Origin: Flavobacterium sp.
GTDB lineage: Bacteria; Bacteroidota; Bacteroidia; Flavobacteriales; Flavobacteriaceae
Length of the DNA: 64,000 nucleotides
Direction: 5' to 3'
Assembly (NCBI GenBank): GCA_016721735.1
Contig: JADKHM010000015.1
Location: 124,001-188,000 of the forward strand
Shown here: one piece after another, positions 55,758 through 64,000 of the stretch
Layout: every line of letters begins with the position of its first letter
Numbering within the stretch: position 1 is the first letter of the stretch
Notes under the pieces: generated by a model
Told to the model about the DNA's origin: nothing
The model's database searches: none
The model's input: the letters and a program-made list of their open reading frames with translations, nothing else
Position numbers and translations under genes: made by a program

Positions 55758-58649
55758 CTATTGTTTTAACAATTTCGTGGTTTTCACTCGATTGTTTTCG
55801 TCTACTATCTTAACCATGTACATTCCTGTTTTCAAGTCAGAAATGTTGTATTGATAACCTGTTGGTTGGTTTGAAAAAGACTTCACTAATTGTCCAGAAA
55901 TAGAAAATATTTCAACTTTCACGACATTATTACTGATAAAGAAATAGTCAGATGAAGGATTTGGATAAATATTAGTCACGTCCGATGTATCAATTTCATC
56001 AATACTTAAAGACGAAGGTTTGTTTCCGAAAACTCTGAAGCCGCCTGGCTCTATACTAATATTCATACTTGTATCAGTCACTAAAAAAGTAGAATTGTCC
56101 ATCAAGTTTGCCCATGTGCCTGCAAACGGAAATCCGCCAGCGACATTATAAGTGTTGTTGGTAAAATTCGTCAACACAAACACATAACTTAAGCTCGCGG
56201 TTTGAGAAGTACTGGTCCAAACATCTAGTCTTGGGTGACCAGTACTATTAAAGTTCCAAGCAAATGAACCGTTTTCAAAAACAGGCTCATTAATTCTCAG
56301 ATTAATCATTCTTGCCCAATTGTTATAGATGGTACTTCTGTTTGTGTCGCCCAACCAATTCTCGGTCCATTGCGGTTGTGGTTTTGTGTCTAGTTTACAA
56401 TCAGGGTTTGAAAAAGAAACACTACCGTTTTGGCAGGTCCATAATGAACGCTCCCAACCTAGCGGACCAAAGTGCCAAAGCATTTTTGGACCAGGAACTA
56501 GTAAATGAACTGCGCCCATGGCCGATGCTCTTAAATGCACTTTTGCCAAATCATTTTGCGTTTGTCCAGCTTCTGTTAATGCTTTATAGAAAACTCTTTC
56601 TTCATCGTGACTTTCTGCATAACCGACAAATCTTTCAGATGGATCTGTGACACCAGACAAACTAGTGCCATTTCCTTTAAGCAAATTTGCATAAGGATCT
56701 GTCATTTTTCTCCATTGCATAATACCTTTTGTATCACCAGACTTCAAATAATTGGCCCATTCTACTTCTTCATTATAAGAATTACCTGTTCCTAAGTGTT
56801 CAAAAATAACTAGGAAGTTTGGGTCAAGTTCCCATTGCTTGTCAGCATAGTATTTCAATTTAGCTACTCGATCAGCTTGGTAATTATTTGTACATGCTTC
56901 TTGACCTCCAGCAACATTGCTCGGGCAGGAATTAGTAAACCCTTTGGTTAAGTCCCAACGAAATCCATCGATTTTATAATCTTCAATCCACGTCTTAATT
57001 GTTCTAATCGAATAAGTGTTAGTCAAATTATCCGGTTCTCTAAAATGATTTAAGTCGGAACCAACGCTGTAAGAGTGCATTGCTGCCTGGTTGCAATAAG
57101 GGTTTTCAGCAGTTATTCCATTTCCCCAACCATCATTGTCGGTGTCTGTCATCCACATTCTTTCTAGTGGAGAGCGTCCGAATACGTGATTAAGAGCAAC
57201 GTCTAGTATTACTGCGATACCATTTTGATGACATAAATCAATAAACTCCTTTAATTTTGATGGAGGTCCGTATCTTTTGTCTGGAGCTAAATGATAAACC
57301 GTATTGTATCCCCAACTTAGATTTCCTTCGAACTCCATAACTGGCATCAATTGGATGGCATTGATTTTTAGATTCCTGAAGTAGTCGAATTTATCAATTA
57401 AATCCTGATAACTTCTGTTAGCATCAAAATCACGAACTAAAACTTCGTAGATGACTAAGTCTTTTTTCTTTGGTTTTACAAAATTTGTTGTTGCAGCGCT
57501 CCAATTGTAGTTGTAATAAGCATTTGGACCAGTTTGCAAAACGGTAACTTCTCTTTGTTGTCCAGTCGGATAAGCTGGTAAATTAGGATAAACTCCTAAT
57601 GATGCAATTTCTGGATCATCGAAAGGAGAAAGTACTAATTTAGAAAACGGGTCAGCTGTCTTTACGATTGCTGGTGAATTGATAGGTCTACTCGTTACGT
57701 CGCATACCCAATATTGAAATGTGTATACTTGTCCAGAAACAAGACCATTAAGTTCCAACCAAAATTTACCTGAAGTAGGGTCTTTCTTCATAGCGTAAGC
57801 CCCACTAGGTTGGTAATTGTTGAAGCTTCCCGCCACATAAATAAAATCTTTGAAAGGTGCGTTGAGAACCAAAGTAGCCTTAGTTGGGTCGGTAGAATTA
57901 TAATTAACCCCATCCACCAAAGTACTTGAAGGCAATGCCTGCGCAATGATTCCCGGATTTACTATGACACTAAACTTTTTCACCTGAGTTGACGCTCCTT
58001 GTGAAATCTCTAATTCGTAATTTCTGTTTTCTGTAATATTTGTATCTGTAAAAGAATAGCTAGGAACATTTAAAGCTGTATTGATACTTACACCATTAGC
58101 TTTCAAATTATAGTTGGCATTACCGTTCGTATTAGAGGCTACGACAGTTCTACTTTCACCCGAATTAATGATGGTGCTGCTATTCTCAGTAGGCGTTGTT
58201 AAGGTCGTTTGAAAGAACCCAACATCAAAGATGTAATCTCCACAGGAAGGTGCTTTTTTCAAGGTTTGAGTTCCAGTAGCGTTTCTAAAAACCATACCCA
58301 TCTTCGTGGCATTTGCCTGCTGCGTTGCATTAATACCAAAATAAGTACTTGGCGTAATTGTAAGGCTATACACTCCTGGTCCTACACTTGACATTTGCCC
58401 GATGGTGTCGTCTTGGCCCCAATTGCCAATAACTGCATATCCGAAAGCATTGGTTGCGTCTCCTATCCCTGCATGCATATAAACTTTTGCAGGAGAATTT
58501 CCCATTGTATTACAAGTAGTAATTGGAAAAGTTACTGTAATTGTAACAGGATCGGTCACATTAAAAGAAGTAGGAGAAATAGTAACCTGGCCAAAAACCC
58601 CAGAATAAATGAGCCCGACAATAAAACTTAATAAAATATTCTTTTTCAT
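55758..58649 (-). CDS. Secreted GH13 alpha-amylase with T9SS type A sorting domain
   Basis: A 963-residue extracellular enzyme expected to cut alpha-1,4-glucans. Signal peptide (ending GVFGQ), N-terminal Ig/CBM-like regions, a CBM48-like domain (about residues 265-330: FIYVAGSFNNYQPSG), then the GH13 barrel: LDVALNHVFG, the nucleophile Asp in GFRWDLTKGF (~560), the acid/base Glu in LVIFEHLG (~615) and the transition-state HD in YAESHDEERV (~680). The end is a T9SS type A sorting domain (IYPNPSSDYFFI, ISDLKTGMYMVKI). So it is exported by T9SS and not a SusG lipoprotein. It ends the susC-susD-susE locus, behind a terminator that may lower its share of read-through. Confidence 0.92.
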   Translation of the reverse strand: MKKNILLSFIVGLIYSGVFGQVTISPTSFNVTDPVTITVTFPITTCNTMGNSPAKVYMHAGIGDATNAFGYAVIGNWGQDDTIGQMSSVGPGVYSLTITPSTYFGINATQQANATKMGMVFRNATGTQTLKKAPSCGDYIFDVGFFQTTLTTPTENSSTIINSGESRTVVASNTNGNANYNLKANGVSINTALNVPSYSFTDTNITENRNYELEISQGASTQVKKFSVIVNPGIIAQALPSSTLVDGVNYNSTDPTKATLVLNAPFKDFIYVAGSFNNYQPSGAYAMKKDPTSGKFWLELNGLVSGQVYTFQYWVCDVTSRPINSPAIVKTADPFSKLVLSPFDDPEIASLGVYPNLPAYPTGQQREVTVLQTGPNAYYNYNWSAATTNFVKPKKKDLVIYEVLVRDFDANRSYQDLIDKFDYFRNLKINAIQLMPVMEFEGNLSWGYNTVYHLAPDKRYGPPSKLKEFIDLCHQNGIAVILDVALNHVFGRSPLERMWMTDTDNDGWGNGITAENPYCNQAAMHSYSVGSDLNHFREPDNLTNTYSIRTIKTWIEDYKIDGFRWDLTKGFTNSCPSNVAGGQEACTNNYQADRVAKLKYYADKQWELDPNFLVIFEHLGTGNSYNEEVEWANYLKSGDTKGIMQWRKMTDPYANLLKGNGTSLSGVTDPSERFVGYAESHDEERVFYKALTEAGQTQNDLAKVHLRASAMGAVHLLVPGPKMLWHFGPLGWERSLWTCQNGSVSFSNPDCKLDTKPQPQWTENWLGDTNRSTIYNNWARMINLRINEPVFENGSFAWNFNSTGHPRLDVWTSTSQTASLSYVFVLTNFTNNTYNVAGGFPFAGTWANLMDNSTFLVTDTSMNISIEPGGFRVFGNKPSSLSIDEIDTSDVTNIYPNPSSDYFFISNNVVKVEIFSISGQLVKSFSNQPTGYQYNISDLKTGMYMVKIVDENNRVKTTKLLKQ

Positions 58650-58655
58650 AGTTAT

Positions 58656-58689
58656 TTTTTAAAAAAAGGGCTGTTAATCGCAGCCCTTT
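58656..58689 (-). terminator. Terminator or attenuator between the SusE-like gene and the amylase gene
   Basis: A 9-bp stem (AAAGGGCTG / CAGCCCTTT, 58665-58673 and 58681-58689) with a 7-nt loop and an A/T-rich tail of Ts on the minus strand. It lies between two genes of one locus, so it probably attenuates instead of fully stopping transcription. Confidence 0.75.
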
Positions 58690-58710
58690 ATATTAGGAAT
58701 TAAGATATAA

Positions 58711-59943
58711 TTAGTTCGGAACTTCTTCCAATGTATAGGAGTAGTTTCTCGGGGAGGCGACACTCATTTCAATCTTAAATCTTTTGATTGCCCCATTATT
58801 AGCACCAGGAACCTTTATGTCACCGCCAGTTAATGCAATTGGTACTAATACCGATCCAGTACCATTCAAATCTCCTAGCGTTGAAATTATCTTCGTGTTG
58901 CTTGGAGCTCCACTAGCAGCCGGCACATAAGGTGGAGAAGGAAGAGGCTCTCCTACTGGAGTAATTGCGTCCCCATCCCACAAATTTGATTTGAATTTGA
59001 AATTATTACCAACTATCAAGTCCATAGTAATACTCCACTTTTTTTCATTTGCGTCATAAGTCATTGGTACCATTGAAGTCACAGGAGCTCCACCTGCTCC
59101 TCTTGTAGCATTTCCAAAAGGGCCGAATGCTCTATACTTCTTTATCGTACATGTTGACGATCCAGATCCTGTGCCTAAGCTAGCTTTTATGAAATAATGT
59201 CCCGCTTCAGTTACTATAAAACTTTGGCTTTGATCAGCTACAAGGCTCGCAACTCCGGTGGATGAAGGCGTCCCAATTCCATAGACGGTTGGGTTTGAAA
59301 AATCCCCACAACCATCGGGTCTATACATTTTATAATTTCCTACCTCCAAATAGAAGTAACCTTCAAAATCAGTAAGATTTGAAACTGCTGAAGATGCAAG
59401 CTTTTGACTTAGGTCTGGGCTATCTCCTTCTTTGACAAGTGCTAAGATTTGATTTAGTGTTGGATATCCTGTTACTGAAACAGTTATTGGGTTTGAATAC
59501 TGAAATAAGGCATTTGATGCTACGCCTAATTTAGATTTAATTCTAATATCTATATTCATTGCGCTACAAGTAAAAGAAGGCAATCTATTTAGTAAATCGT
59601 TAAAATCTCCCACTTTTAAAGTGCAGTTTCTTGCATCTGCCGTGGTCAAATCTAGACCTACAACCGACTCTACTGCCTTCTCAAATGCTGGGTCATTATC
59701 GTGATCTGACACAAGTACGGAATACGCAGATGATGTTGGCACACCATTATTAGCTCGATCCCATTCTAATTTTATGAAATTGTCTGCATTATTTGCTTCT
59801 AACAATACATCTGGTGGCGTAACGGAACTGTCTTTACGTAATTCAAAACCATTGGCACTTGCTACATAATCTTTATCATTCGTACAAGAATTAAATAGTA
59901 CAAACGACAAAAGAAATACAGCAGATTTTAAAATATTTTTCAT
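58711..59943 (-). CDS. SusE/SusF-family outer-membrane starch-binding lipoprotein
   Basis: A 410-residue lipoprotein: lipobox LFNSC with Cys20. It starts with SusE-type fibronectin-like domain (NNADNFIKLEWDRANNG, TSSAYSVLVSDHDNDP, about residues 50-165). Two beta-sandwich domains of the starch-binding kind follow (YFYLEVGNYKMYRPDG; WSITMDLIVGNNFKFKSNLWDG). It should sit on the cell surface and bind alpha-glucan alongside SusC/SusD. It stands between susD and the amylase gene on the same strand. Confidence 0.88.
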   Translation of the reverse strand: MKNILKSAVFLLSFVLFNSCTNDKDYVASANGFELRKDSSVTPPDVLLEANNADNFIKLEWDRANNGVPTSSAYSVLVSDHDNDPAFEKAVESVVGLDLTTADARNCTLKVGDFNDLLNRLPSFTCSAMNIDIRIKSKLGVASNALFQYSNPITVSVTGYPTLNQILALVKEGDSPDLSQKLASSAVSNLTDFEGYFYLEVGNYKMYRPDGCGDFSNPTVYGIGTPSSTGVASLVADQSQSFIVTEAGHYFIKASLGTGSGSSTCTIKKYRAFGPFGNATRGAGGAPVTSMVPMTYDANEKKWSITMDLIVGNNFKFKSNLWDGDAITPVGEPLPSPPYVPAASGAPSNTKIISTLGDLNGTGSVLVPIALTGGDIKVPGANNGAIKRFKIEMSVASPRNYSYTLEEVPN

Positions 59944-59961
59944 TTTTATATTTTTTTAAAA

Positions 59962-61571
59962 TTAATACCCTGTGTTTTGTGTTAAGTTCTGATTTGCCCC
60001 TAACGCAGACAGCGGAATTGGGAACAAATTATAATGACTTGGAATTGCAGCTCCATCTTTGTTATTCCCTTTCCATGGCCATAAATAAGACCCTCCGGTG
60101 AATTTACCAAAACGAATCAAATCACTTCTTCTATGTCCTTCAAAATTTAACTCTCTAGCTCTTTCGTCAAAAGAAAATCTAGGGTTAAATCTCCAGCATT
60201 GATGGACGAAGCATTAGATCTATTTCTGACGGCATTTACATATTGTACTGCCAAGTCAATTGAACCGCCGCCGCCTCTTACTGCTGCCTCGGCATACATT
60301 AAGTATGCGTCAGCTAACCTAAACAATGGGAAATCTGTATTTGAGAATTTTAGTGGAGCGGTCAGTGGAGAAAGAAAATTAGTGTTTCTGAATTTCGTTG
60401 ACGGGAAACCATCTAACCATTTTTTGTAATCTGTCATCTCAAAATTATGTCTTTTAGCTTCAGGTCCAGTATAGTTTGAAAAAAACAAATGCGCTCTATC
60501 ATCAGGTGAATTGGCTAATTGTTGTGCGCTAGTGATAAACGAGCCATCTTGATTTGTATATTTACCATACCATGCTTTAGTTGCTCGATGTCCAGTCCAA
60601 CCTTCAGAAGCGCCAAAGTCTCCGATATTCATTGTATCGCTGCTCAAACTTCCATTTACTAGATACGTGGTATTGCCATAACTTTGACTTACGAAAGGAT
60701 CGGCTATTAAAGCATAAATAATTTCATTTTTCGCATCACTTATATCATTATCTCCAGAGAAGATACTTACAAAGCTAGTCGCTAACTGATAACCGCCTTC
60801 GTCAATAACTTTTTGACTATATTCCAATGCCTTATCATATCTTGGCACTCCTGTATATACTTCCGAGTTTAAGTACATTTTTGCTAACAACATTCTTACT
60901 ACATGCTTGTTAGCTCTTCCATACCCAATACGACTTGGAAGTTTGTCTTCGATTTCCAGTAATTCTGATACTACAAAATTGTAGAGCTCTACCCTACTCG
61001 CTTCATCTTGAGGTCCTGCATCAGTAGGGTCTGTTTCTCTCAAAATAGGTCCCTTACCAAAACAATCAATCAAATAATAGTAAGCCAAACTTCTTAAGAA
61101 TCGAAGTTCACTTCGTACTTGCTCTCTGGTAGGAATATTATATTGAGACAATTGGTTCATCACCTTGTTGCATTGCGGAACGGTATAATAAACCCTGTTA
61201 TACAAGTATTTCATAAACTTATTATTCTCATCCCAACCACTAGCCGTAGTTAGAGGGTCTAAACCACCATCACCCCAGCGATTTTTCATATCATCTGCGG
61301 TAAAGTCTTGAAGATTGATAATTCCACGTAAGAATGGAGATTCCCCAGCATCATCACCCGGAGTATCAGTACTCCCTGGCCCTGAAGCCCCTGACAATGC
61401 AAACGTACCGTAGACTTTTGATACCAATCCATCTAAATTGGGTTGTAATTCCAAAAGTTGCTCTTCTGTTATTTTTTCCCCTTTTGGGTCTGTATTTAAA
61501 TCATTTGTACAGCCCGACATCAATAATAGACCAATAAATAGTCCAAAATGAATTACATTATTTCTTTTCAT
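59962..61571 (-). CDS. susD: SusD/RagB-family nutrient-binding lipoprotein (frameshifted near its end)
   Basis: Surface lipoprotein that forms the lid of the SusC transporter and binds glycan. Lipobox LLMSGC (Cys21). TPR-like helices follow (LRSLAYYYLIDCFGKGP, VRMLLAKMYLNSEVYTG). The first frame stops at 60147. Adding one base at about 60166 (plus strand, a C missing after GT) restores the family motif LLDERARELNFEGHRR and continues through DLIRFGKF to a stop at 59962, giving 536 residues, a normal SusD length. Immediately downstream of susC (12-bp gap). Use of the symbol reflects family and position, not proven substrate. Confidence 0.9.
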
Positions 61572-61583
61572 AATATTATTTTT

Positions 61584-64000
61584 TTAAAAATCAAGGCCTA
61601 ATCCTAAAGTAAATGTCGTTGGTCGTGGATAAAAATTCGATTCAAATGCACCAAATGTTTCAGGATCCTGACCTGAATATTTGGTCAGTATGAAAACGTT
61701 GTTCACCGACCCACTAAGTCGCAACGAAGCATTCTTTACGAGTTTTTCAAACTTATAAGACAACGAAATATTATCACATCGTAAGAAAGTTGCGTCTTCT
61801 AACATATAGTCAGAAATTGCAGAATCATTAAGGTTATAATTATCAAAAAGTGCATTTGCTGAACCGTCGTAAAAATTAAGAACATTATTCACGTAGCTTG
61901 CATCCTGAGGATTAACAGCGCTTTGAATTGAACCATAACGCAGTCTATCTGCATTATAAACTTGTCCGCCAAGTTGGCCTCTAAAGGCTGCGGAAAAATC
62001 CCATTTTTTGTAGCTGAAATTGGTATTGAAGCCATACACCCAATTCGGTCTAATTGCTTTATAGACCCTGTCATCATTTCCGATTTGTCCATCTTGATTT
62101 GTGTCAACATAGGCGCCAACAATTGGTTCACCATTGCTATCATAAATCTGTTGAAAAACCCAAGCAGAATAGGCTTGTTGACCAATCACATTATAGAAAA
62201 GTGGAACTCCCGTTTGACTAGGAATCGTTCCAACCTGAAGCGGAGCTGGAGTATCTAGTTGATCTACACGATAAAAGCTATATCCTACGTTTCCTCCTAT
62301 ATTAAAAGAAACATTGTCATTTTCAATCAATTTGACTTTCAAGTCCAATTCAAAACCTTCTCCCTTAATTGATCCAACATTGTTAAAGAAAAGTGTTCCT
62401 CCTGTACTACCGGCTCTACCAGGAGTTTCCGCTAATAAGTCTGTAGTTTTTCTTTGGTACACATCAAAACTTCCTGTAATAATACTTCTTTTAAAAATCT
62501 CAAAATCTAATCCCGCATTGAGGGTGGTGGTTGTTTCCCAGGTTACGTCTGCATTAAAAGGAATCGGAGTATAGGTCGTAGCATTGGGCAAATACTGACT
62601 TGTCGCATCTCCCGGCTCGTAAAGCTGTCTTGAGATGAAAAATTTATCCTTAATATTAGCTTGTCCGGTTTGACCCCAACCCAACCTTACTTTCAAATCT
62701 TGAACAAAATTCATGTCCTTTAGAAATGATTCTTCTTTTAATTTCCATGCTAGACCAAAAGCTGGAAAAACACCCCATCTTTTGCTTTCTTGAAACAAAG
62801 AAGAACCATCAGCACGCACGGTTGCAGTAAACAAATATCTACCCAACAAGTCAACATTAGTTCTAGCAAAAAAAGCTTGTAAGTTCAACGGTGAATAATA
62901 ACGCGAAGTAGGATTCTCCTTTTTATATTTAATATTCGGTTCTCTTACCCCTGTTTCTGTGTTATACTGAAACTCATTCTTAGTGCCATCAGTAACAAAA
63001 TCTTGGTAAGAATAACCCGCTTGCGCATCAACCTTTGTAATAAATCCAGTAAGATTTTTAGAATACGCTAAATAAGCATCCATGGTCTTATTTGTCGATG
63101 TTTGTTGTTCTTGGTAGTCAATTCCTGGATTAAACAAATAATTCTTTTCTGAATTATTTAAGTCTACAAAACTTGTGCTCTTATTAAATCTATAAGTGGC
63201 TAACGCATTATCATCGAAAACAGTTCTTCTTCTAGATTCTGATGCATCTATTCCTAAATTTACTACTGCTCGTAAATCACGTAAGAATGGGAGTTTATAA
63301 TCAAACTCTATATTTCCTAAGAATCGAAGTGACCGAACAGGCTCATGTCTTTGCTCCAATCGCGCAAGCGGATTAATCGCCCCTGTCGTTTCGTCTCTAT
63401 TTTCTCGTAACGTTGTTGCTTGATAATAGCCAACAAATTTGTTGTTAAACGAACTTCCGTATACTGGTTTGGTTGGATCCATCTTAGCTACGTCACCAAA
63501 AACACCACCTTCATCTATTTCATTCTTGTCTGTATAAACACCTTTGGCATTCACATCAATTTTTAGATTATCATCCCAAAATTTAGGAGTCAATTTTAAG
63601 GAATAGGTAAATCGTTCTAAATCATTCGTTTTAACAATTCCTTGAATTTTTGCGTATCCTAGCGACACTCTAAATGGAATTTTTTTATACAAATTCGCCC
63701 TTGCACTAAAATTATGATCGGTAGAAATAGAAGTTCTGCTAATCACATCTTGCCAGTCAGTATTGCCTAGAATTCTACCTTCTATTTGAGGTGTACTTAA
63801 GTCGTCTGTTACTTCCGTAGTTGGATCATCAATTCCCAGAACATTTGTTCTGTCTGGATGGTATTGTTGAATGAAGCGCGTAAAATCACTTGCATTCATT
63901 ACATTCATTTTTTTATACAACTTTCCGACCGACAACGTAGCTGAGTAATTAAATTGAGGTGCTCCAGCGGTTCCCTTCTTTGTAGTAATCAAAATTACCC
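61584..64000 (-). CDS. susC: SusC/RagA TonB-dependent outer-membrane transporter (N-terminus beyond window)
   Basis: Imports glycan fragments across the outer membrane with TonB energy, paired with SusD. About 805 C-terminal residues are visible. The right edge cuts the gene just before GVILITTKKG, the conserved end of the plug domain. The remainder is the 22-strand barrel, ending in TFTLGLGLDF with the terminal Phe. SusC proteins have about 1000 residues, so some 200 (signal peptide, carboxypeptidase-like domain, most of the plug) are missing. It is followed by susD, a SusE-like gene and an amylase gene, so an alpha-glucan substrate is likely. Confidence 0.93.
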   Translation of the reverse strand, partial: VILITTKKGTAGAPQFNYSATLSVGKLYKKMNVMNASDFTRFIQQYHPDRTNVLGIDDPTTEVTDDLSTPQIEGRILGNTDWQDVISRTSISTDHNFSARANLYKKIPFRVSLGYAKIQGIVKTNDLERFTYSLKLTPKFWDDNLKIDVNAKGVYTDKNEIDEGGVFGDVAKMDPTKPVYGSSFNNKFVGYYQATTLRENRDETTGAINPLARLEQRHEPVRSLRFLGNIEFDYKLPFLRDLRAVVNLGIDASESRRRTVFDDNALATYRFNKSTSFVDLNNSEKNYLFNPGIDYQEQQTSTNKTMDAYLAYSKNLTGFITKVDAQAGYSYQDFVTDGTKNEFQYNTETGVREPNIKYKKENPTSRYYSPLNLQAFFARTNVDLLGRYLFTATVRADGSSLFQESKRWGVFPAFGLAWKLKEESFLKDMNFVQDLKVRLGWGQTGQANIKDKFFISRQLYEPGDATSQYLPNATTYTPIPFNADVTWETTTTLNAGLDFEIFKRSIITGSFDVYQRKTTDLLAETPGRAGSTGGTLFFNNVGSIKGEGFELDLKVKLIENDNVSFNIGGNVGYSFYRVDQLDTPAPLQVGTIPSQTGVPLFYNVIGQQAYSAWVFQQIYDSNGEPIVGAYVDTNQDGQIGNDDRVYKAIRPNWVYGFNTNFSYKKWDFSAAFRGQLGGQVYNADRLRYGSIQSAVNPQDASYVNNVLNFYDGSANALFDNYNLNDSAISDYMLEDATFLRCDNISLSYKFEKLVKNASLRLSGSVNNVFILTKYSGQDPETFGAFESNFYPRPTTFTLGLGLDF

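Noticed and set aside
1..64000. tRNA, rRNA, riboswitch or replication origin
   Set aside because: I saw no cloverleaf with a conserved T-loop, no rRNA segments, no known riboswitch core and no origin features, although a covariance search was not possible here.

Overview
The window looks like core chromosome of a Flavobacterium-type member of the Flavobacteriaceae (Bacteroidota). The support is low GC, TAnnTTTG promoter boxes, type IX secretion (T9SS) genes with type A and type B sorting domains, a SusC/SusD glycan locus, and a caa3-type oxidase cluster with DUF420 and Sco proteins. I saw no tRNA or rRNA gene, CRISPR array, insertion sequence or prophage. Most of the content is housekeeping. 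The less ordinary parts are a giant repeat adhesin, a family of intergenic hairpin repeats, a cysteine-free Sco-like protein, and a set of single-base frameshifts.

Layout. 0-2.4 kb: clpP (cut by the left edge), tig and a small membrane protein, all minus. 2.5-5.6 kb: a secreted T9SS protein (+), then an alpha/beta hydrolase and pdxJ (minus). 5.7-14.1 kb: a plus-strand envelope run of a CBS protein, nadK, a DUF6089 protein, uppS, bamA, two Skp/OmpH-like chaperones and murI. 14.1-22.7 kb (minus): gamma-carbonic anhydrase, a PorP/SprF protein and an approximately 2275-residue T9SS type B adhesin with about thirteen 86-residue repeats. 22.8-28.1 kb (+): a NifU-like scaffold, a YyaL-type thioredoxin-domain protein, an amphipathic repeat protein, an MscS channel and an unknown exported protein. 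28.1-31.5 kb (minus): tsaB, an RND adaptor and a TolC-like protein. 31.7-33.1 kb (+): a DUF4403 lipoprotein. 33.1-38.3 kb (minus): terminal oxidase biogenesis (heme o synthase, two subunit III proteins, subunit IV, a Sco-like paralogue, Sco, DUF420, a small CxxC protein). 38.3-42.4 kb: repeats, a RemB-like protein, deoC, vanZ and gcvH. 42.5-52.7 kb (minus): sprA, ruvA and maeB. 52.8-55.6 kb: an AsmA-like protein. 55.8-64.0 kb (minus): a starch-type utilisation locus in the order susC (cut by the right edge), susD, susE-like, secreted alpha-amylase.

How the genes fit together. SprA is the T9SS outer-membrane translocon. The window also carries three likely T9SS cargo proteins (the 2.5 kb protein, the giant adhesin and the amylase) and a PorP/SprF protein that probably serves the adhesin. 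BamA, the Skp-like chaperones, UppS and MurI form an envelope-building block. SusC/D/E and the amylase would bind, cut and import an alpha-glucan.

Quality note. Five genes (Skp-like, adhesin, RND adaptor, sprA, susD) are broken by single-base indels, mostly in short G/C or A runs. When each indel is corrected the two reading frames join into a normal family member, and the corrected lengths are whole codons. Because intact-looking core genes are hit, sequencing or assembly error is the first explanation. Each gene is annotated here as one locus.
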